The position numbers and the translations under genes are program-made. A stretch of DNA of 19,946 bases from CAINVV01 sp964506325 (GTDB lineage: Bacteria; Bacteroidota; Bacteroidia; Bacteroidales; Prolixibacteraceae): contig CAZDLO010000064.1 of the NCBI GenBank assembly GCA_964506325.1, positions 1 to 19,946 of the forward strand, in the 5' to 3' direction. Below, piece after piece: positions 5,844 to 14,503 of this stretch (the stretch's first letter is position 1; the number at the start of each line of letters is the position of its first letter). The notes under the pieces were generated by a model. That model saw nothing but the letters and a program-made list of their open reading frames with translations, was not told where the DNA came from and ran no database searches.

Positions 5844-7259
5844 ATGAAAAAGTTATTCTTAACATCTGTTTTGTTGGTAATATTTCTTTCCGGTAATCTT
5901 TTGTTGAAAGCCGAGGTACGTCTGCCTGCAATTCTTGGAAGCCACATGGTGCTTCAGCAGAAAAGTGAAGTCGATTTGTGGGGATGGTGTGCGCCTTCAG
6001 AAAAGATCAATATTAAAGCCTCCTGGGATACGGCACGTTATGTCACGACTGGTACCTCAGGTGCACGATGGTCCACGAAAATCAGGACTCCTGAAGCAGG
6101 GGGACCCTACACAATTACAATAAACAAAGTGGTGCTTGAGGATGTAATGGCTGGCGAAGTTTGGGTTTGCGGCGGGCAAAGCAACATGGAGTGGTCCGGA
6201 GATCAGAAGCTTAAACAATCACTGGAGGAGGCTCCAAATGCACGAAATGAAAAAATCCGCTTTTTCTATGTCCCCAAAAATACTTCAGAATATCCCCAGG
6301 ATGACGTGAAAGCTTCGTGGAAAGTTTGCACGCCTGAAGAGATGATTCATTTTAGTGCCCTGGGCTATTTCTTCGGAAAAAAGCTGCAGGGAGATCTGAA
6401 TATGCCTGTTGGCCTTATCAACAGCAACTGGGGGGGTACACCTGCAGAAGTGTGGACTCCGAAGGAGATGATCGAGAATGATCCGGTTCTAAAAGATGCC
6501 TCTTTGAAGCTGAAGCCCTCCGCCGGGTGGCCTATTGTTCCCGGCTCCAGCTATGCCGCGATGATCTCGCCTTTGACAAAGTTCAGGATTGCCGGAGTGA
6601 TATGGTACCAGGGGGAAAGCAATACCCAGAACTACACTACCTATTCCCGCCTGATGACCCGGTTGATTGGTGGCTGGAGGGATGCATGGGGGTATACTTT
6701 TCCGTTCTATTATGTTCAGATTGCACCTTTCAGTGGTTATGGAAACTACAATGTAGGCGCACTCTTGCGGGAGCAGCAGACTGCCTGTCTTTCAATCTCC
6801 CGGACCGGAATGGCAGTGATTCATGATCTTGTTGACGATGTGACAAACATTCACCCGGGAAAAAAGGCTGAAGTGGCAGAACGATTGGCAAGATTGGCAT
6901 TGGCAGATTCCTATGGCGTCGGCGGAATTGTATATAAATATCCTATGTACAGGGGAGTGGTGATTGAAAAAAACAGGATAAGGATACTCTTTGACAATGT
7001 CAGTAACGGACTGATGGCAACCGCCAAAGATTTGAACGAGTTCTATATTGCCGGTGCCGATAAGAAGTTTTTATTTGCCAGTGCGAAGATTGAAGGGAAT
7101 ACTGTTGTTGTCTGGAATAAAGCAATAAAAGAGCCGGTAGCTGTACGCTTTGGGTTCAGCAATAATGGCATACCTAATTTATTCAATAAGGAAGGTATGC
7201 CGGTTAACCTTTTCCGTACAGACAACTGGGAAGTCCGGACAGATGCTATAGTGAAATAG
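5844..7259 (+). CDS. Exported sialate O-acetylesterase-family (SGNH) esterase
   Basis: Secreted carbohydrate esterase that removes O-acetyl groups from sugars such as sialic acids or other acetylated glycans; the exact substrate cannot be read from sequence. The ATG at 5844 is chosen because it begins a standard signal peptide (MKKLFLTSVLLVIFLSGNLLLKA). An upstream extension of the frame to 5757 would bury it and overlap the palindrome. There is no lipobox, so the product is probably periplasmic or secreted. The mature N-terminus has the beta-rich LGSHMVLQQ domain. SGNH blocks are visible: GGQSNMEW with the nucleophile S113, NSNWGGTPAEVW near 193-204, VIWYQGESN near 252-260, and the D-x-x-H-type triad end DVTNIHP (D332, H337). 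Length is 471 residues, typical of the shorter members. A fucosidase gene follows 70 bases downstream, suggesting a shared role in trimming host or environmental glycans. Confidence 0.88.
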   Translation: MKKLFLTSVLLVIFLSGNLLLKAEVRLPAILGSHMVLQQKSEVDLWGWCAPSEKINIKASWDTARYVTTGTSGARWSTKIRTPEAGGPYTITINKVVLEDVMAGEVWVCGGQSNMEWSGDQKLKQSLEEAPNARNEKIRFFYVPKNTSEYPQDDVKASWKVCTPEEMIHFSALGYFFGKKLQGDLNMPVGLINSNWGGTPAEVWTPKEMIENDPVLKDASLKLKPSAGWPIVPGSSYAAMISPLTKFRIAGVIWYQGESNTQNYTTYSRLMTRLIGGWRDAWGYTFPFYYVQIAPFSGYGNYNVGALLREQQTACLSISRTGMAVIHDLVDDVTNIHPGKKAEVAERLARLALADSYGVGGIVYKYPMYRGVVIEKNRIRILFDNVSNGLMATAKDLNEFYIAGADKKFLFASAKIEGNTVVVWNKAIKEPVAVRFGFSNNGIPNLFNKEGMPVNLFRTDNWEVRTDAIVK

Positions 7260-7329
7260 TCAGACTTAAATTGCCTTCTAAAGTAGATTCATATTTGTTG
7301 TAATTGATTGAAATTAAAGTATAAATGCG

Positions 7330-8571
7330 ATGAAAAATTTGTTCACAGCGATTCTATTAATGATTTTGTTGCAGGTAAACGGACAGGTAAATGCCGGTAA
7401 ATTAAGTTGGTGGCAGGATGCCCGTTTCGGAATGTTTATTCATTGGGGCGTCTATTCCGGTGAGGGTCGCGGCGAATGGATCATGTACCAGGAGCACATT
7501 CCTTACCTGGAATACAGGAAATTGGCCGAAAACTTTAAGGCCAGGGATTTTAATCCTGAAAAATGGATTGCACTGGCCAGGGAAGCTGGGATGAAATACA
7601 TTGTTCTAACTACCAGGCACCATGACGGATATTGTCTTTATGACAGCCGTGTTTCAGACTTTACCTCCATGAAAATTGGACCCGGCAGGGACTTGATTGC
7701 AGAATTTGCAACCGCATGCCACAAAGCCGGGATGAAGATGGGATTCTACTATTCGCTGCAGGACTGGCACTTTCCGGGGGTAATGCCCCAGGGTTACCCC
7801 ATGAGTGATGAGATAATGCGGCCGGTGGTCAGGCAGGCACACGACCAGGTGAAGGAACTCCTGACAAACTACGGAAAGGTTGATATTCTTTGGTTCGACG
7901 GAATGTGGCCGGGGGATACCAGTGTTTGGCGTTCGGGCGAACTTATTAAAATGGCAAGACGATTGCAACCCGGTATCCTGATCAACGACAGGGCTGGCAC
8001 AGGTGCTGATTTTCTGACACCCGAAAATGTGGTCGCGGCGCATAGCCAACCCTGGGAATCCTGCTATACCATGAACAGAACCTGGGGATTTTCGCCTACT
8101 GACATGAATTACAAGCCTGTGAATGAACTGATCAGGCTGCTGGCATCCTGTGCATCCCAGGGAGGGAATTTCCTGCTGAATGTTTCACCTGATAAGGATG
8201 GCAACATTCCTGAGCGGCAGGCAGCATCACTGCGGGAAATCGGGAAATGGCTGAAATTACATGGAGCAGCCGTCTACAAGGCTGGGCCGTCACCTGTTGT
8301 GGCCAACAATCTTGGTTTCCAGTCCAGGGTAGGAGATAAGGTCTATTTGCTGATACAGCGCTGGCCCGGGACTGTTCTTCCATTCGCCTGGTGCGGAAGC
8401 AAAGTTACTTCGGCAAGAATCCTGACAACCGGTCAGGCGGTTCAGGTAGAGCAAAAAGAAGATCGTGTCTGGCTAAGAGGCCTTCCTGCGGATCCGCCTG
8501 ACCCCTATATGAATGTGGTGGAATTAACATTTGACGGACCGCCCAAATCTACAAATCCAGCGTACCGTTAG
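7330..8571 (+). CDS. Exported alpha-L-fucosidase (GH29)
   Basis: Glycoside hydrolase family 29 enzyme that releases terminal alpha-linked L-fucose from glycans by a retaining mechanism. The 413-residue protein begins with a signal peptide (MKNLFTAILLMILLQVNGQ). The catalytic barrel follows, with WWQDARFGMFIHWG near 27-40, TTRHHDGYCLYDS near 94-106, GFYYSLQDWH near 138-147, and the nucleophile in ILWFDGMW (D190). QGGNFLLNVSPDKDG marks the end of the barrel, and a short beta domain completes it. Members often run 450-600 residues, so this is a compact form. The gene is 70 bases after the esterase and in the same direction. No SusC/SusD pair is present, so this is not a complete polysaccharide utilisation locus within the window. 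Specific linkage preference is unknown. Confidence 0.9.
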   Translation: MKNLFTAILLMILLQVNGQVNAGKLSWWQDARFGMFIHWGVYSGEGRGEWIMYQEHIPYLEYRKLAENFKARDFNPEKWIALAREAGMKYIVLTTRHHDGYCLYDSRVSDFTSMKIGPGRDLIAEFATACHKAGMKMGFYYSLQDWHFPGVMPQGYPMSDEIMRPVVRQAHDQVKELLTNYGKVDILWFDGMWPGDTSVWRSGELIKMARRLQPGILINDRAGTGADFLTPENVVAAHSQPWESCYTMNRTWGFSPTDMNYKPVNELIRLLASCASQGGNFLLNVSPDKDGNIPERQAASLREIGKWLKLHGAAVYKAGPSPVVANNLGFQSRVGDKVYLLIQRWPGTVLPFAWCGSKVTSARILTTGQAVQVEQKEDRVWLRGLPADPPDPYMNVVELTFDGPPKSTNPAYR

Positions 8572-8577
8572 GCAAAC

Positions 8578-8612
8578 AAAAAGCACCGGAAAGTCGATAA
8601 CCGGTGCTTTTT
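8578..8612. terminator. Bidirectional terminator between the fucosidase and ribulokinase genes
   Basis: AAAAAGCACCGG (8578-8589) pairs perfectly with CCGGTGCTTTTT (8601-8612) around an 11-base loop. T-runs on both strands let it serve the fucosidase (plus) and ribulokinase (minus), which converge here with stops 7 and 18 bases away. Confidence 0.9.
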
Positions 8613-8629
8613 GTCTGCCTAAAAATAAA

Positions 8630-10300
8630 TTACAACTCCTTTTCTGTAAAATAGCCCAGTTTCAGGTATTTCTGATAGATGGCTGCATATTGGGCCGCAT
8701 TGGCGGCGATTGGCTTGTATTCGGTCTCAAATCCCTGTCCCATGGCTTTTTGTGCTTCTTCCACCCGGTTGTAGATTCCGGCAACTACAGCCGCAAACAT
8801 GCAGGCGCCAAAAGCACAGGTCTGTTCGGTTTTGGCCACTTTAATAGGCACATTTAACACATCGGCCAGGGTTTGCATGACAAAGGGTGATTTTTTCGCG
8901 ACACCACCCAATCCGATGACTTCCCCTACCAGTATTCCTTCCCTTTCAAAACGCTCGGCAATGGCTTTTGATCCATATGCAGTAGCTTCAACAAGGGCCC
9001 TGAAAACGGCCGGAGCCGAAGAGCCTAGTTTTAATCCCGTAATAGTTCCTGTAACTTCCTGGTTTGCATCGGGAGTCCGCCGGCCGTTCAACCAGTCTGT
9101 GGCTAGAACAGTGCTCTCTTCAACCGGTATTTTGGAAGCCTCTGCAGAAAGTTCCGGGATTATTTTATCCAGGGTTTCTGCTACTATTTTAGCGCGTGTC
9201 TCTGCATCCACAAGCGTTGATTTGGCCAGGATATTCTCTACCGGCCAGGCTACCATACGTTTATACCATGCATAAATATCCCCGAATGCCGACTGCCCTG
9301 CCTCCAGTCCGATGTACCCCGGTACGACAGACCCGTCAACCTGTCCGCAGATCCCGGCTACAAATTTGTTTCCAAACTGTTCGTAGGGTACGGTGATGAT
9401 ATCACAGGTCGAGGTGCCGATAGAACGAACCAGAACGTTCGGACTTATTTCACCTCCTACTGCACCAACATGGCAATCGAATGATCCTGCTCCAACAGCA
9501 ACATTCGTGCTCAACCCAAATTTCTCCGCCCATTCAGGAGTCAGGTATCCGGCTTTAACATCGCCCGTGTAGGTGTGGGTATATAATCTTGACCTGAAGT
9601 TTTTTAGCGCAGGCTCGAATGATACAAGGAACTCTTCTGAAGGCAGTCCGCCCCAGCTGTCGTGCCACATGGCCTTGTGTCCTGCTGCACAACGGCTTCT
9701 TTTAACCTCTTCCGGTTTGTTGTTACCGGTGAGGACCGCAGGCATCCAGTCACAATGTTCTATCCAGGAATAGGCAGCCTCCCTGACTTTTTTGTCACTG
9801 CGAAGCAAATGGGCGACTTTGGCCCATACCCATTCCGAAGAGTAGATACCACCTTCATATTTGGTGTAGTCAAGTGGCCCTTCATGCGCCAGTTTATTGA
9901 TTTCAGCTGCTTCCTTTATTGCCGTATGATCTTTCCAAAGCACAAACATCGCGTCCGGATTTTCTTCAAATCCGGGGGTCATGGACAATGGCGTCCCTTC
10001 ACGGTCGACCAGGACAGGAGTGCTTCCTGTTGTGTCGAATGAAATCCCGACTACTGAGGCGGCTACTTCCGGACCAGCTTTCTTCAACGCGTCCTTTACG
10101 ACAAATTCTGTCACTTCAAGGTAATCAAGGGGGTGCTGACGGTACTGGTCCCTGGCAGGATTACTGTATTTCCCATCCATCCACCGGGGATAGTATTTAA
10201 CTGAAGATGCTACTTCTTCGCCATTAAAGGCATTGGCAATGACTGCTCTTGCTGAGTCTGTTCCGAAATCCAGTCCGATGACAAATTTGTTGGAATTCAT
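8630..10300 (-). CDS. araB: Ribulokinase (FGGY carbohydrate kinase)
   Basis: ATP-dependent kinase that phosphorylates L-ribulose in L-arabinose catabolism. The ATG at 10300 gives a 556-residue protein close to the usual 560-570. A longer frame to 10339 would overlap the upstream TlpA-like gene and precede the conserved opening VIGLDFGTDSARAVI, so it is rejected. FGGY features are present: the phosphate-binding GLDFGTDS near 9-16, GISFDTTGSTPVL, WKDHTA, the AraB-type CRCAAGHKAMWH-like segment (SRCAAGHKAMWHDSWGG), the catalytic aspartate D275 in GSFDCHVGAVGG, and the ATP-side GLGGVAKKSPFVMQ. No arabinose isomerase, epimerase, transporter or AraR gene is adjacent, so the gene stands alone here. 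Ribulokinase is favoured over xylulokinase on these motifs and on length. It ends just before a shared terminator. Confidence 0.88.
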   Translation of the reverse strand: MNSNKFVIGLDFGTDSARAVIANAFNGEEVASSVKYYPRWMDGKYSNPARDQYRQHPLDYLEVTEFVVKDALKKAGPEVAASVVGISFDTTGSTPVLVDREGTPLSMTPGFEENPDAMFVLWKDHTAIKEAAEINKLAHEGPLDYTKYEGGIYSSEWVWAKVAHLLRSDKKVREAAYSWIEHCDWMPAVLTGNNKPEEVKRSRCAAGHKAMWHDSWGGLPSEEFLVSFEPALKNFRSRLYTHTYTGDVKAGYLTPEWAEKFGLSTNVAVGAGSFDCHVGAVGGEISPNVLVRSIGTSTCDIITVPYEQFGNKFVAGICGQVDGSVVPGYIGLEAGQSAFGDIYAWYKRMVAWPVENILAKSTLVDAETRAKIVAETLDKIIPELSAEASKIPVEESTVLATDWLNGRRTPDANQEVTGTITGLKLGSSAPAVFRALVEATAYGSKAIAERFEREGILVGEVIGLGGVAKKSPFVMQTLADVLNVPIKVAKTEQTCAFGACMFAAVVAGIYNRVEEAQKAMGQGFETEYKPIAANAAQYAAIYQKYLKLGYFTEKEL

Positions 10301-10316
10301 GGTAGTAGTTTTTATT

Positions 10317-11759
10317 TTATTGAATGTCTGGTTGTGCATTTAAAAATTTAACGGAGGATTCCACATCCATCCTTTTGGCAATTATCCGCTTGTTTTTATC
10401 AAGGATATAAATGACAGGGGTACTTGTTACATCGTAAAGTCTTCTGAAGTCAGAACTGTAGGTGGGATCCCAAACATTGGTCCATTCCTGGATCTTGTAG
10501 TCCCGGACGGCTTTCATCCATTTCTCTTTGTTGTTCTGGGTAAGAACGGCAAAGACCTGGACTCCCTTATTTTTGAGATTTTGGAACAGATCCATGTTGA
10601 GGGCAGGGGTTGTTTTCTGACAATGACTGCAGTCAGGTTCCCAAAAGTAAAGAATGGTATATTTTGCATTTACCTGCCTCAGGCTGTAATAGTTATCTTC
10701 AGAATCCGGAAGTTTCAGTTCAGGGGCAAGGTTGCCGATAAGGTTGGGCTTAAGCGCAGCAGTTCTTTCTTTGATTTTTCTGAAGGTGGCTGAATCCAGC
10801 CAGCTTTTGGACTCCTTCAGTACATACTTTTCCGTAAGTACTACAAAAGCTTTGTCCATGCCCATGATCTGTGACTGGTTTGCCTCATTCAGCAGGTAGA
10901 GCAGCACATAATGAAATACCTCTTCGTTCTGCCTGGATTTATCAGTTACATAAATCATTTTATTTATCAGTGAATCAGGTAACTGCAAGAGAATTTTTTT
11001 GAAATAGGTATCCAGCTTTTCCTGGAAAATCGGAGTTCTGATTAATCCGGCCCGGGCAAAATTGAAATTGTCCCAGTAGTGACCTGCGACGTAGTTGTAT
11101 TTGTAGACCCACCTGAGCGAATCAGGGTTCCTGGCAGCAGGCGGAAGTAACGGGTCGCCGGCAACCGGTATCATCATGGAACGGTAAAAATCGGAGAGAA
11201 AGGTTCCCTGGTACCTGAGTGATCCCTCATTCCAGTATTTTTCCATGGTGCCGTTAAGTCCGGACAGCTTTTCCTGCAAAAATTTTACAGAATCGGCATT
11301 CCCTGAAACCTCCTTCAGCCTGTTTTGTAAGGCAAGTTGTTTACCTTTCTGTTGGGAGAGGAAAACCTGGTATTGGTGAAACGCTTCAGTCTCCGTGGCC
11401 CCTGAAAACCTGTTTTGTGAACTCCGGGAGAAATCTGCCTCAATCGAGAACACCTGGTCATTCCCGATCAGGAATTCAAAGTAATTCTTGTCATTCAGGT
11501 AGAAAAGGTAAAGACCTTCATTTAGCGCCTTTACACGGTTTATGATACCGATTCCGTTATTATTGATCCGGACAGAGTCGAGCTTCAGAATTTTGTTGCC
11601 GAAGTAATTCGCCAGGTAGATGGTAGTGTCGTGGATGCCTTTCATCTTCAATTCAATCCTGCATGGCTCAGCCTGTTTCTGCCCCGAAAAAACAAATCCG
11701 GCGAAAAACAAAATCAAAAAGGCAATACGTCCCGACATATATATATTCTTTGCTCCCAT
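10317..11759 (-). CDS. TlpA-like periplasmic thiol-disulfide protein with DUF4369/DUF5106-type N-terminal region
   Basis: Exported redox protein of 480 residues. An N-terminal signal sequence (MSGRIAFLILFFAGFVFS) is followed by a beta-rich DUF4369-like part (about 33-130), then a helical DUF5106-like middle (about 185-335). The C-terminal thioredoxin fold has the active site in YFWEPDCSHCQKTTP (C377, C380); GNLAPELKLPDSEDN is the usual entry to this fold. Proteins of this design in Bacteroidetes act in the periplasm as disulfide reductases or isomerases, often for cytochrome or oxidative-stress functions; a specific partner is not evident. Two starts are possible, 11759 and the in-frame ATG at 11738; the latter gives the neater signal peptide. 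The stop lies 16 bases before the ribulokinase ATG, so the two may be co-transcribed although functionally unrelated. Confidence 0.8.
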   Translation of the reverse strand: MGAKNIYMSGRIAFLILFFAGFVFSGQKQAEPCRIELKMKGIHDTTIYLANYFGNKILKLDSVRINNNGIGIINRVKALNEGLYLFYLNDKNYFEFLIGNDQVFSIEADFSRSSQNRFSGATETEAFHQYQVFLSQQKGKQLALQNRLKEVSGNADSVKFLQEKLSGLNGTMEKYWNEGSLRYQGTFLSDFYRSMMIPVAGDPLLPPAARNPDSLRWVYKYNYVAGHYWDNFNFARAGLIRTPIFQEKLDTYFKKILLQLPDSLINKMIYVTDKSRQNEEVFHYVLLYLLNEANQSQIMGMDKAFVVLTEKYVLKESKSWLDSATFRKIKERTAALKPNLIGNLAPELKLPDSEDNYYSLRQVNAKYTILYFWEPDCSHCQKTTPALNMDLFQNLKNKGVQVFAVLTQNNKEKWMKAVRDYKIQEWTNVWDPTYSSDFRRLYDVTSTPVIYILDKNKRIIAKRMDVESSVKFLNAQPDIQ

Positions 11760-11862
11760 GATTCAAAATTCAAACCGCAACATCTTTTGTATTTCCTGGT
11801 TTCCTGAAATTTGTGGAATTAACCCGGAGATTCAAAGAGAAAATTGCGGTTCACTTTCTTAA

Positions 11863-11981
11863 ACACACAATGGTGTGCTAAGGTATATTATATTTGGATT
11901 TTATCAAATTGTCGGGATTAGTGACTTTGTTTTTTTTCTTGTATCGGGATGAAATCTCCAACGAATTTTATTGGTACAGGA
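11863..11981. other. Short intergenic stretch between TlpA-like and DUF4097 genes
   Basis: No gene seen. It contains a weak 5-base inverted repeat CACAC (11864-11868) / GTGTG (11873-11877) without a T-run immediately after, and an AT-rich tract with a long T-run near 11928-11940. It presumably holds the end of the sigma-factor operon transcript and the promoter for the TlpA-like gene, but no box is convincing. Confidence 0.3.
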
Positions 11982-13010
11982 TCAGGGTACCAGTCCGACA
12001 TTTCCGTAGCTGCTCTCAATAGTGACTGTCGCAGTTGGTGATTCAGAGGAGCCAACGGTGCCATGGACTTCGTAAGTGGTATCCTCCCTCATCCTGTTGA
12101 GCTTTCCGTCAGGATGTTTCAGGTCACAATACCTTACATTCCCGTCGAGTTTGTAGGATGCACCGGGTTCGATACCAAGCCTGACGGAAGCATATCTGCT
12201 GCTCACTTTAATGTTTTTGAATCCTGCCGGTATAGTTTCCACGGTAAAATTCCCGTAACCGTTGATCAGTGAAAGAGCGGAAGTCAGCTTGTTGATTCTG
12301 ATGCCGGTGTACATAGCGTTGGATTCCAGGCTGTTGACAGTTTTAAATTTAAAGTCATCGTACCTGGTGTCAAGCTTCACATCCTTACATTCACCAATGT
12401 TGAGTCCTGAATACCTGGATTCAATGTTCAGGTTGTCACCTTTTTCCAATGAAAGCTTGGAATACTTGATGTCGAGATTCAGGTTTTTCGATGCCTCAAT
12501 GTAAGCCTTGCTGTATCCCAGTTCAAGTTTGAGGTTCGGCGACAGGAGGTTCTTGGCCCTGATTTCTCCGTATTTGATGTCGAATATGCCTTGGCCGGTC
12601 AGGTTGTTCATGTTGACATTGCCATACTTCTGTTCAACAGACAAATCGCGGTCAGCAGGAACAGAGACAACATAGTCGATGCTGAAGTCCATGTTCGAAT
12701 TCAGGTCGTTGTGAAATTCTGTTGTTGCAGAAACGGTATTCCCTGAATTACTTATATTTACATCAATATTATCCAGTAACCTCTGAGCACGGCTTCCGGA
12801 GCCATCAACCCAAACCTGTACGTTGATTACCACAGAATCCTTGCGGTTGTCATCAATCTGAATGTTCCCGTATTTGTTGGAAAGTTCGAGCTTTGCCACC
12901 TGGCTGAGTGGGAAACTTTTGTATATTTTTTTTGAAATTTTCTCCGCATTTGCCCCGATGGAAATCAACATCAGGAAAATCAGGAGGAAGTTAAAGATTC
13001 GTGTTTTCAT
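11982..13010 (-). CDS. Exported DUF4097-like beta-repeat protein
   Basis: A 342-residue protein with a signal peptide (MKTRIFNFLLIFLMLISIGANA, cleavage after residue 22), followed by a series of short beta-strand repeats. Recurrent signatures such as KYGNIQI, KYGNVNM, KYGEIRA, GYSKAYIE, KYSKLSLE, RYSGLNIG and SSYGNVGLV recur about every 20-25 residues. That pattern is typical of DUF4097/putative auto-transporter adhesin-type beta-solenoid heads. It is predicted to be periplasmic or surface exposed. The gene follows an ECF sigma factor and an anti-sigma-like membrane gene, and its ATG overlaps the end of the latter by 20 bases (12991-13010), suggesting translational coupling. Such proteins are often found downstream of ECF systems in this phylum and may take part in envelope sensing; the biochemical role is unknown. 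Confidence 0.8.
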   Translation of the reverse strand: MKTRIFNFLLIFLMLISIGANAEKISKKIYKSFPLSQVAKLELSNKYGNIQIDDNRKDSVVINVQVWVDGSGSRAQRLLDNIDVNISNSGNTVSATTEFHNDLNSNMDFSIDYVVSVPADRDLSVEQKYGNVNMNNLTGQGIFDIKYGEIRAKNLLSPNLKLELGYSKAYIEASKNLNLDIKYSKLSLEKGDNLNIESRYSGLNIGECKDVKLDTRYDDFKFKTVNSLESNAMYTGIRINKLTSALSLINGYGNFTVETIPAGFKNIKVSSRYASVRLGIEPGASYKLDGNVRYCDLKHPDGKLNRMREDTTYEVHGTVGSSESPTATVTIESSYGNVGLVP

Positions 13011-13545
13011 GGTTTTTATTTTTAATTGTTTTTACATTTTCCAGATCGGATTTGATAGTATTGATAATGTTGAGTTTGGTCTGATAATAATCGATCATCG
13101 CATTAACCACCCTTTCATCATCAGGATTGTTGCTGTATTCTTTTTGCAGATCCCGGTACAAGCTATCCATCTCAGCCATTTCCTTGTTCACCTGCAGCAG
13201 TTCCTGTTCGCTGCCAATGCCCTGGGCTGTCATTTGTTCCAGGCTTGACATTCCGCTGTTGATACGTGTAGTATAGAATTTTGCAGTTTCATTCAACTCG
13301 CTGTTGGCAAAGAGGGGTTGGTCTTTTGCTTCTTTTCCCGGTAAGAAATAAATGAACAAATTGGCGGAGAGTAAAAGAATGATTACAACAGAAGCGACTT
13401 TAAAAAATGGCCATGCAACCGCAAATCCACTTTTTTTCGCGTGATATTGATCCAGCTTTGCTTCAAACCGTTGGAAATGATCTACCGATGGTTCCTCGTC
13501 AAATGCTTCCTTTTGCTCCTTGAATAATTTATCCAGCTGATTCAT
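12991..13545 (-). CDS. Single-pass membrane protein, putative anti-sigma factor
   Basis: A 184-residue protein with an acidic/charged cytoplasmic N-terminal region (MNQLDKLFKEQKEAFDEEPSVDHFQRFEAKL), one hydrophobic membrane span at about 46-68 (FFKVASVVIILLLSANLFIYFL), and a periplasmic helical part rich in charged residues (about 75-184), possibly coiled coil. It is placed 34 bases after an ECF sigma gene and just before an exported repeat protein. That layout is the standard one for an anti-sigma factor that holds the sigma factor at the membrane. No zinc-binding HxxxCxxC motif is present, so it is not of the ZAS class. The anti-sigma role is inferred from topology and neighbours. Confidence 0.65.
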   Translation of the reverse strand: MNQLDKLFKEQKEAFDEEPSVDHFQRFEAKLDQYHAKKSGFAVAWPFFKVASVVIILLLSANLFIYFLPGKEAKDQPLFANSELNETAKFYTTRINSGMSSLEQMTAQGIGSEQELLQVNKEMAEMDSLYRDLQKEYSNNPDDERVVNAMIDYYQTKLNIINTIKSDLENVKTIKNKNHENTNL

Positions 13546-13579
13546 AACATTTTGTTTTCAACATTATTTAATATGCATT

Positions 13580-14191
13580 CTATTTGCCTGAAGGAATACC
13601 CAAATAATTATTTTCGGTTGGTGTGAAAATATTCCTCATGGCTCTTTCTGTTTTTTGTTTTTTTGATTCGGTAAGCTGGTCTCTCAGTTGCTTTTTTGCC
13701 CTGCAAAACTGCGTCCTGCTGGTCACATTGGTGATTCCCAGGATCTCACTTACCTCTTCATGGTCGTATCCTTCCAGCAAAATCAGGGAAAGGATGGTCC
13801 TGTAGCCGTCAGGCAGCAACGAAATAGAGGTTTTTACCTCTTCAACAGTATATTCGTTTTCGTCGGTTTCATTGTCGTCCTCAAAAACAGGATGGTCGGG
13901 GCGTACTTCCTCAAATTCCACTTTTCGCTTTCTCAGATAATCCAGGGAACGATTGACCACAATCCGCTTCAGCCAGATTCCAAAACTTACCTCTCCGATG
14001 TAACTGCCCAGCTTCCGGAAAGCTGTCAGAAACGACTCCTGCATGATGTCTTCTGCCTCGTCAGGCCGGTTGACAATCCGCAATGAGGTGTTGTACATCG
14101 ACCTGTAATACAGCTTGTAAATTGCTGCCTGGGCCTGGCGGTCATTTTCAAGACACTTATCAATCAGCGGCTGATGAATGTTGAGGTACAT
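13580..14191 (-). CDS. ECF-type RNA polymerase sigma factor
   Basis: A 203-residue sigma-70 family factor of the extracytoplasmic function group, which directs RNA polymerase to a small set of envelope-related promoters. Region 2 spans about 22-90, with the core-binding DEAEDIMQESFLTAFRKL (44-61) and the -10 recognition FGIWLKRIVVNRSLDYLRKRK. A short acidic linker (FEDDNETDENEY) follows. Region 4 spans about 122-170 with the helix-turn-helix LLPDGYRTILSLILLEGYDHEEVSEILGITNVTSRTQ. The C-terminal tail of about 30 residues is basic then polar. It heads an operon with an anti-sigma-like gene and a DUF4097 gene, and such units are usually autoregulated. The start ATG at 14191 gives the family's normal opening. 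Confidence 0.9.
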   Translation of the reverse strand: MYLNIHQPLIDKCLENDRQAQAAIYKLYYRSMYNTSLRIVNRPDEAEDIMQESFLTAFRKLGSYIGEVSFGIWLKRIVVNRSLDYLRKRKVEFEEVRPDHPVFEDDNETDENEYTVEEVKTSISLLPDGYRTILSLILLEGYDHEEVSEILGITNVTSRTQFCRAKKQLRDQLTESKKQKTERAMRNIFTPTENNYLGIPSGK

Positions 14192-14503
14192 TTCCTGGTT
14201 CTCTCTTTTTTACTCCAATGACGCAGCCTTAAATGGAATGTTGCACCTTGTTCAACTATTTCTTTTCATTTTTGGCTGAAAACTTTCCAATTTAGTAAAA
14301 TATTGGATTTGTTTGACTACTCCGTGCCGGAACTATTGGACTGAAGTACTTGGTTTTAAGCAGAGGCAGGTCTTTTGAAGGGTAGCAGCCGGGTCTTGCC
14401 TTAATCCATGATAATACTGAACAAAAATGCCGGAGACCAGTTGTTGCACTGCTCAAGGTTCAAAGTTAATTCCTAAATTTAGCACATACAAAAGTGGTAA
14501 TTA
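14192..14503. other. Divergent intergenic region between the ECF sigma and AlaX genes
   Basis: About 310 bases separating divergent transcripts, with no gene. It should hold promoters for both directions. On the plus strand TAAATTTA (14474-14481) matches seven of eight positions of the Bacteroidetes -7 box and lies about 22 bases before the AlaX ATG, but no -33 TTTG is at the right distance. No convincing ECF promoter pair could be assigned on the minus strand. Confidence 0.4.

Noticed and set aside
7272..7310. Possible Bacteroidetes promoter before the fucosidase (CATATTTG with an upstream ATTG)
   Set aside because: The -7 box lacks its first T, and the spacing to the upstream element is too short; the gene may simply be co-transcribed with the esterase.
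10301..10339. Extended start of the ribulokinase frame
   Set aside because: The added residues precede the conserved FGGY opening and overlap the end of the upstream TlpA-like gene.
13688..14086. Plus-strand open frame of 132 codons opposite the ECF sigma gene
   Set aside because: It is the shadow of a well-supported sigma factor on the other strand and has no coherent protein features.
14441..14481. Promoter for the AlaX operon (TTG plus TAAATTTA)
   Set aside because: The -7 box is good but the nearest TTG is about 27 bases upstream, beyond the usual spacing, so only the box is mentioned.
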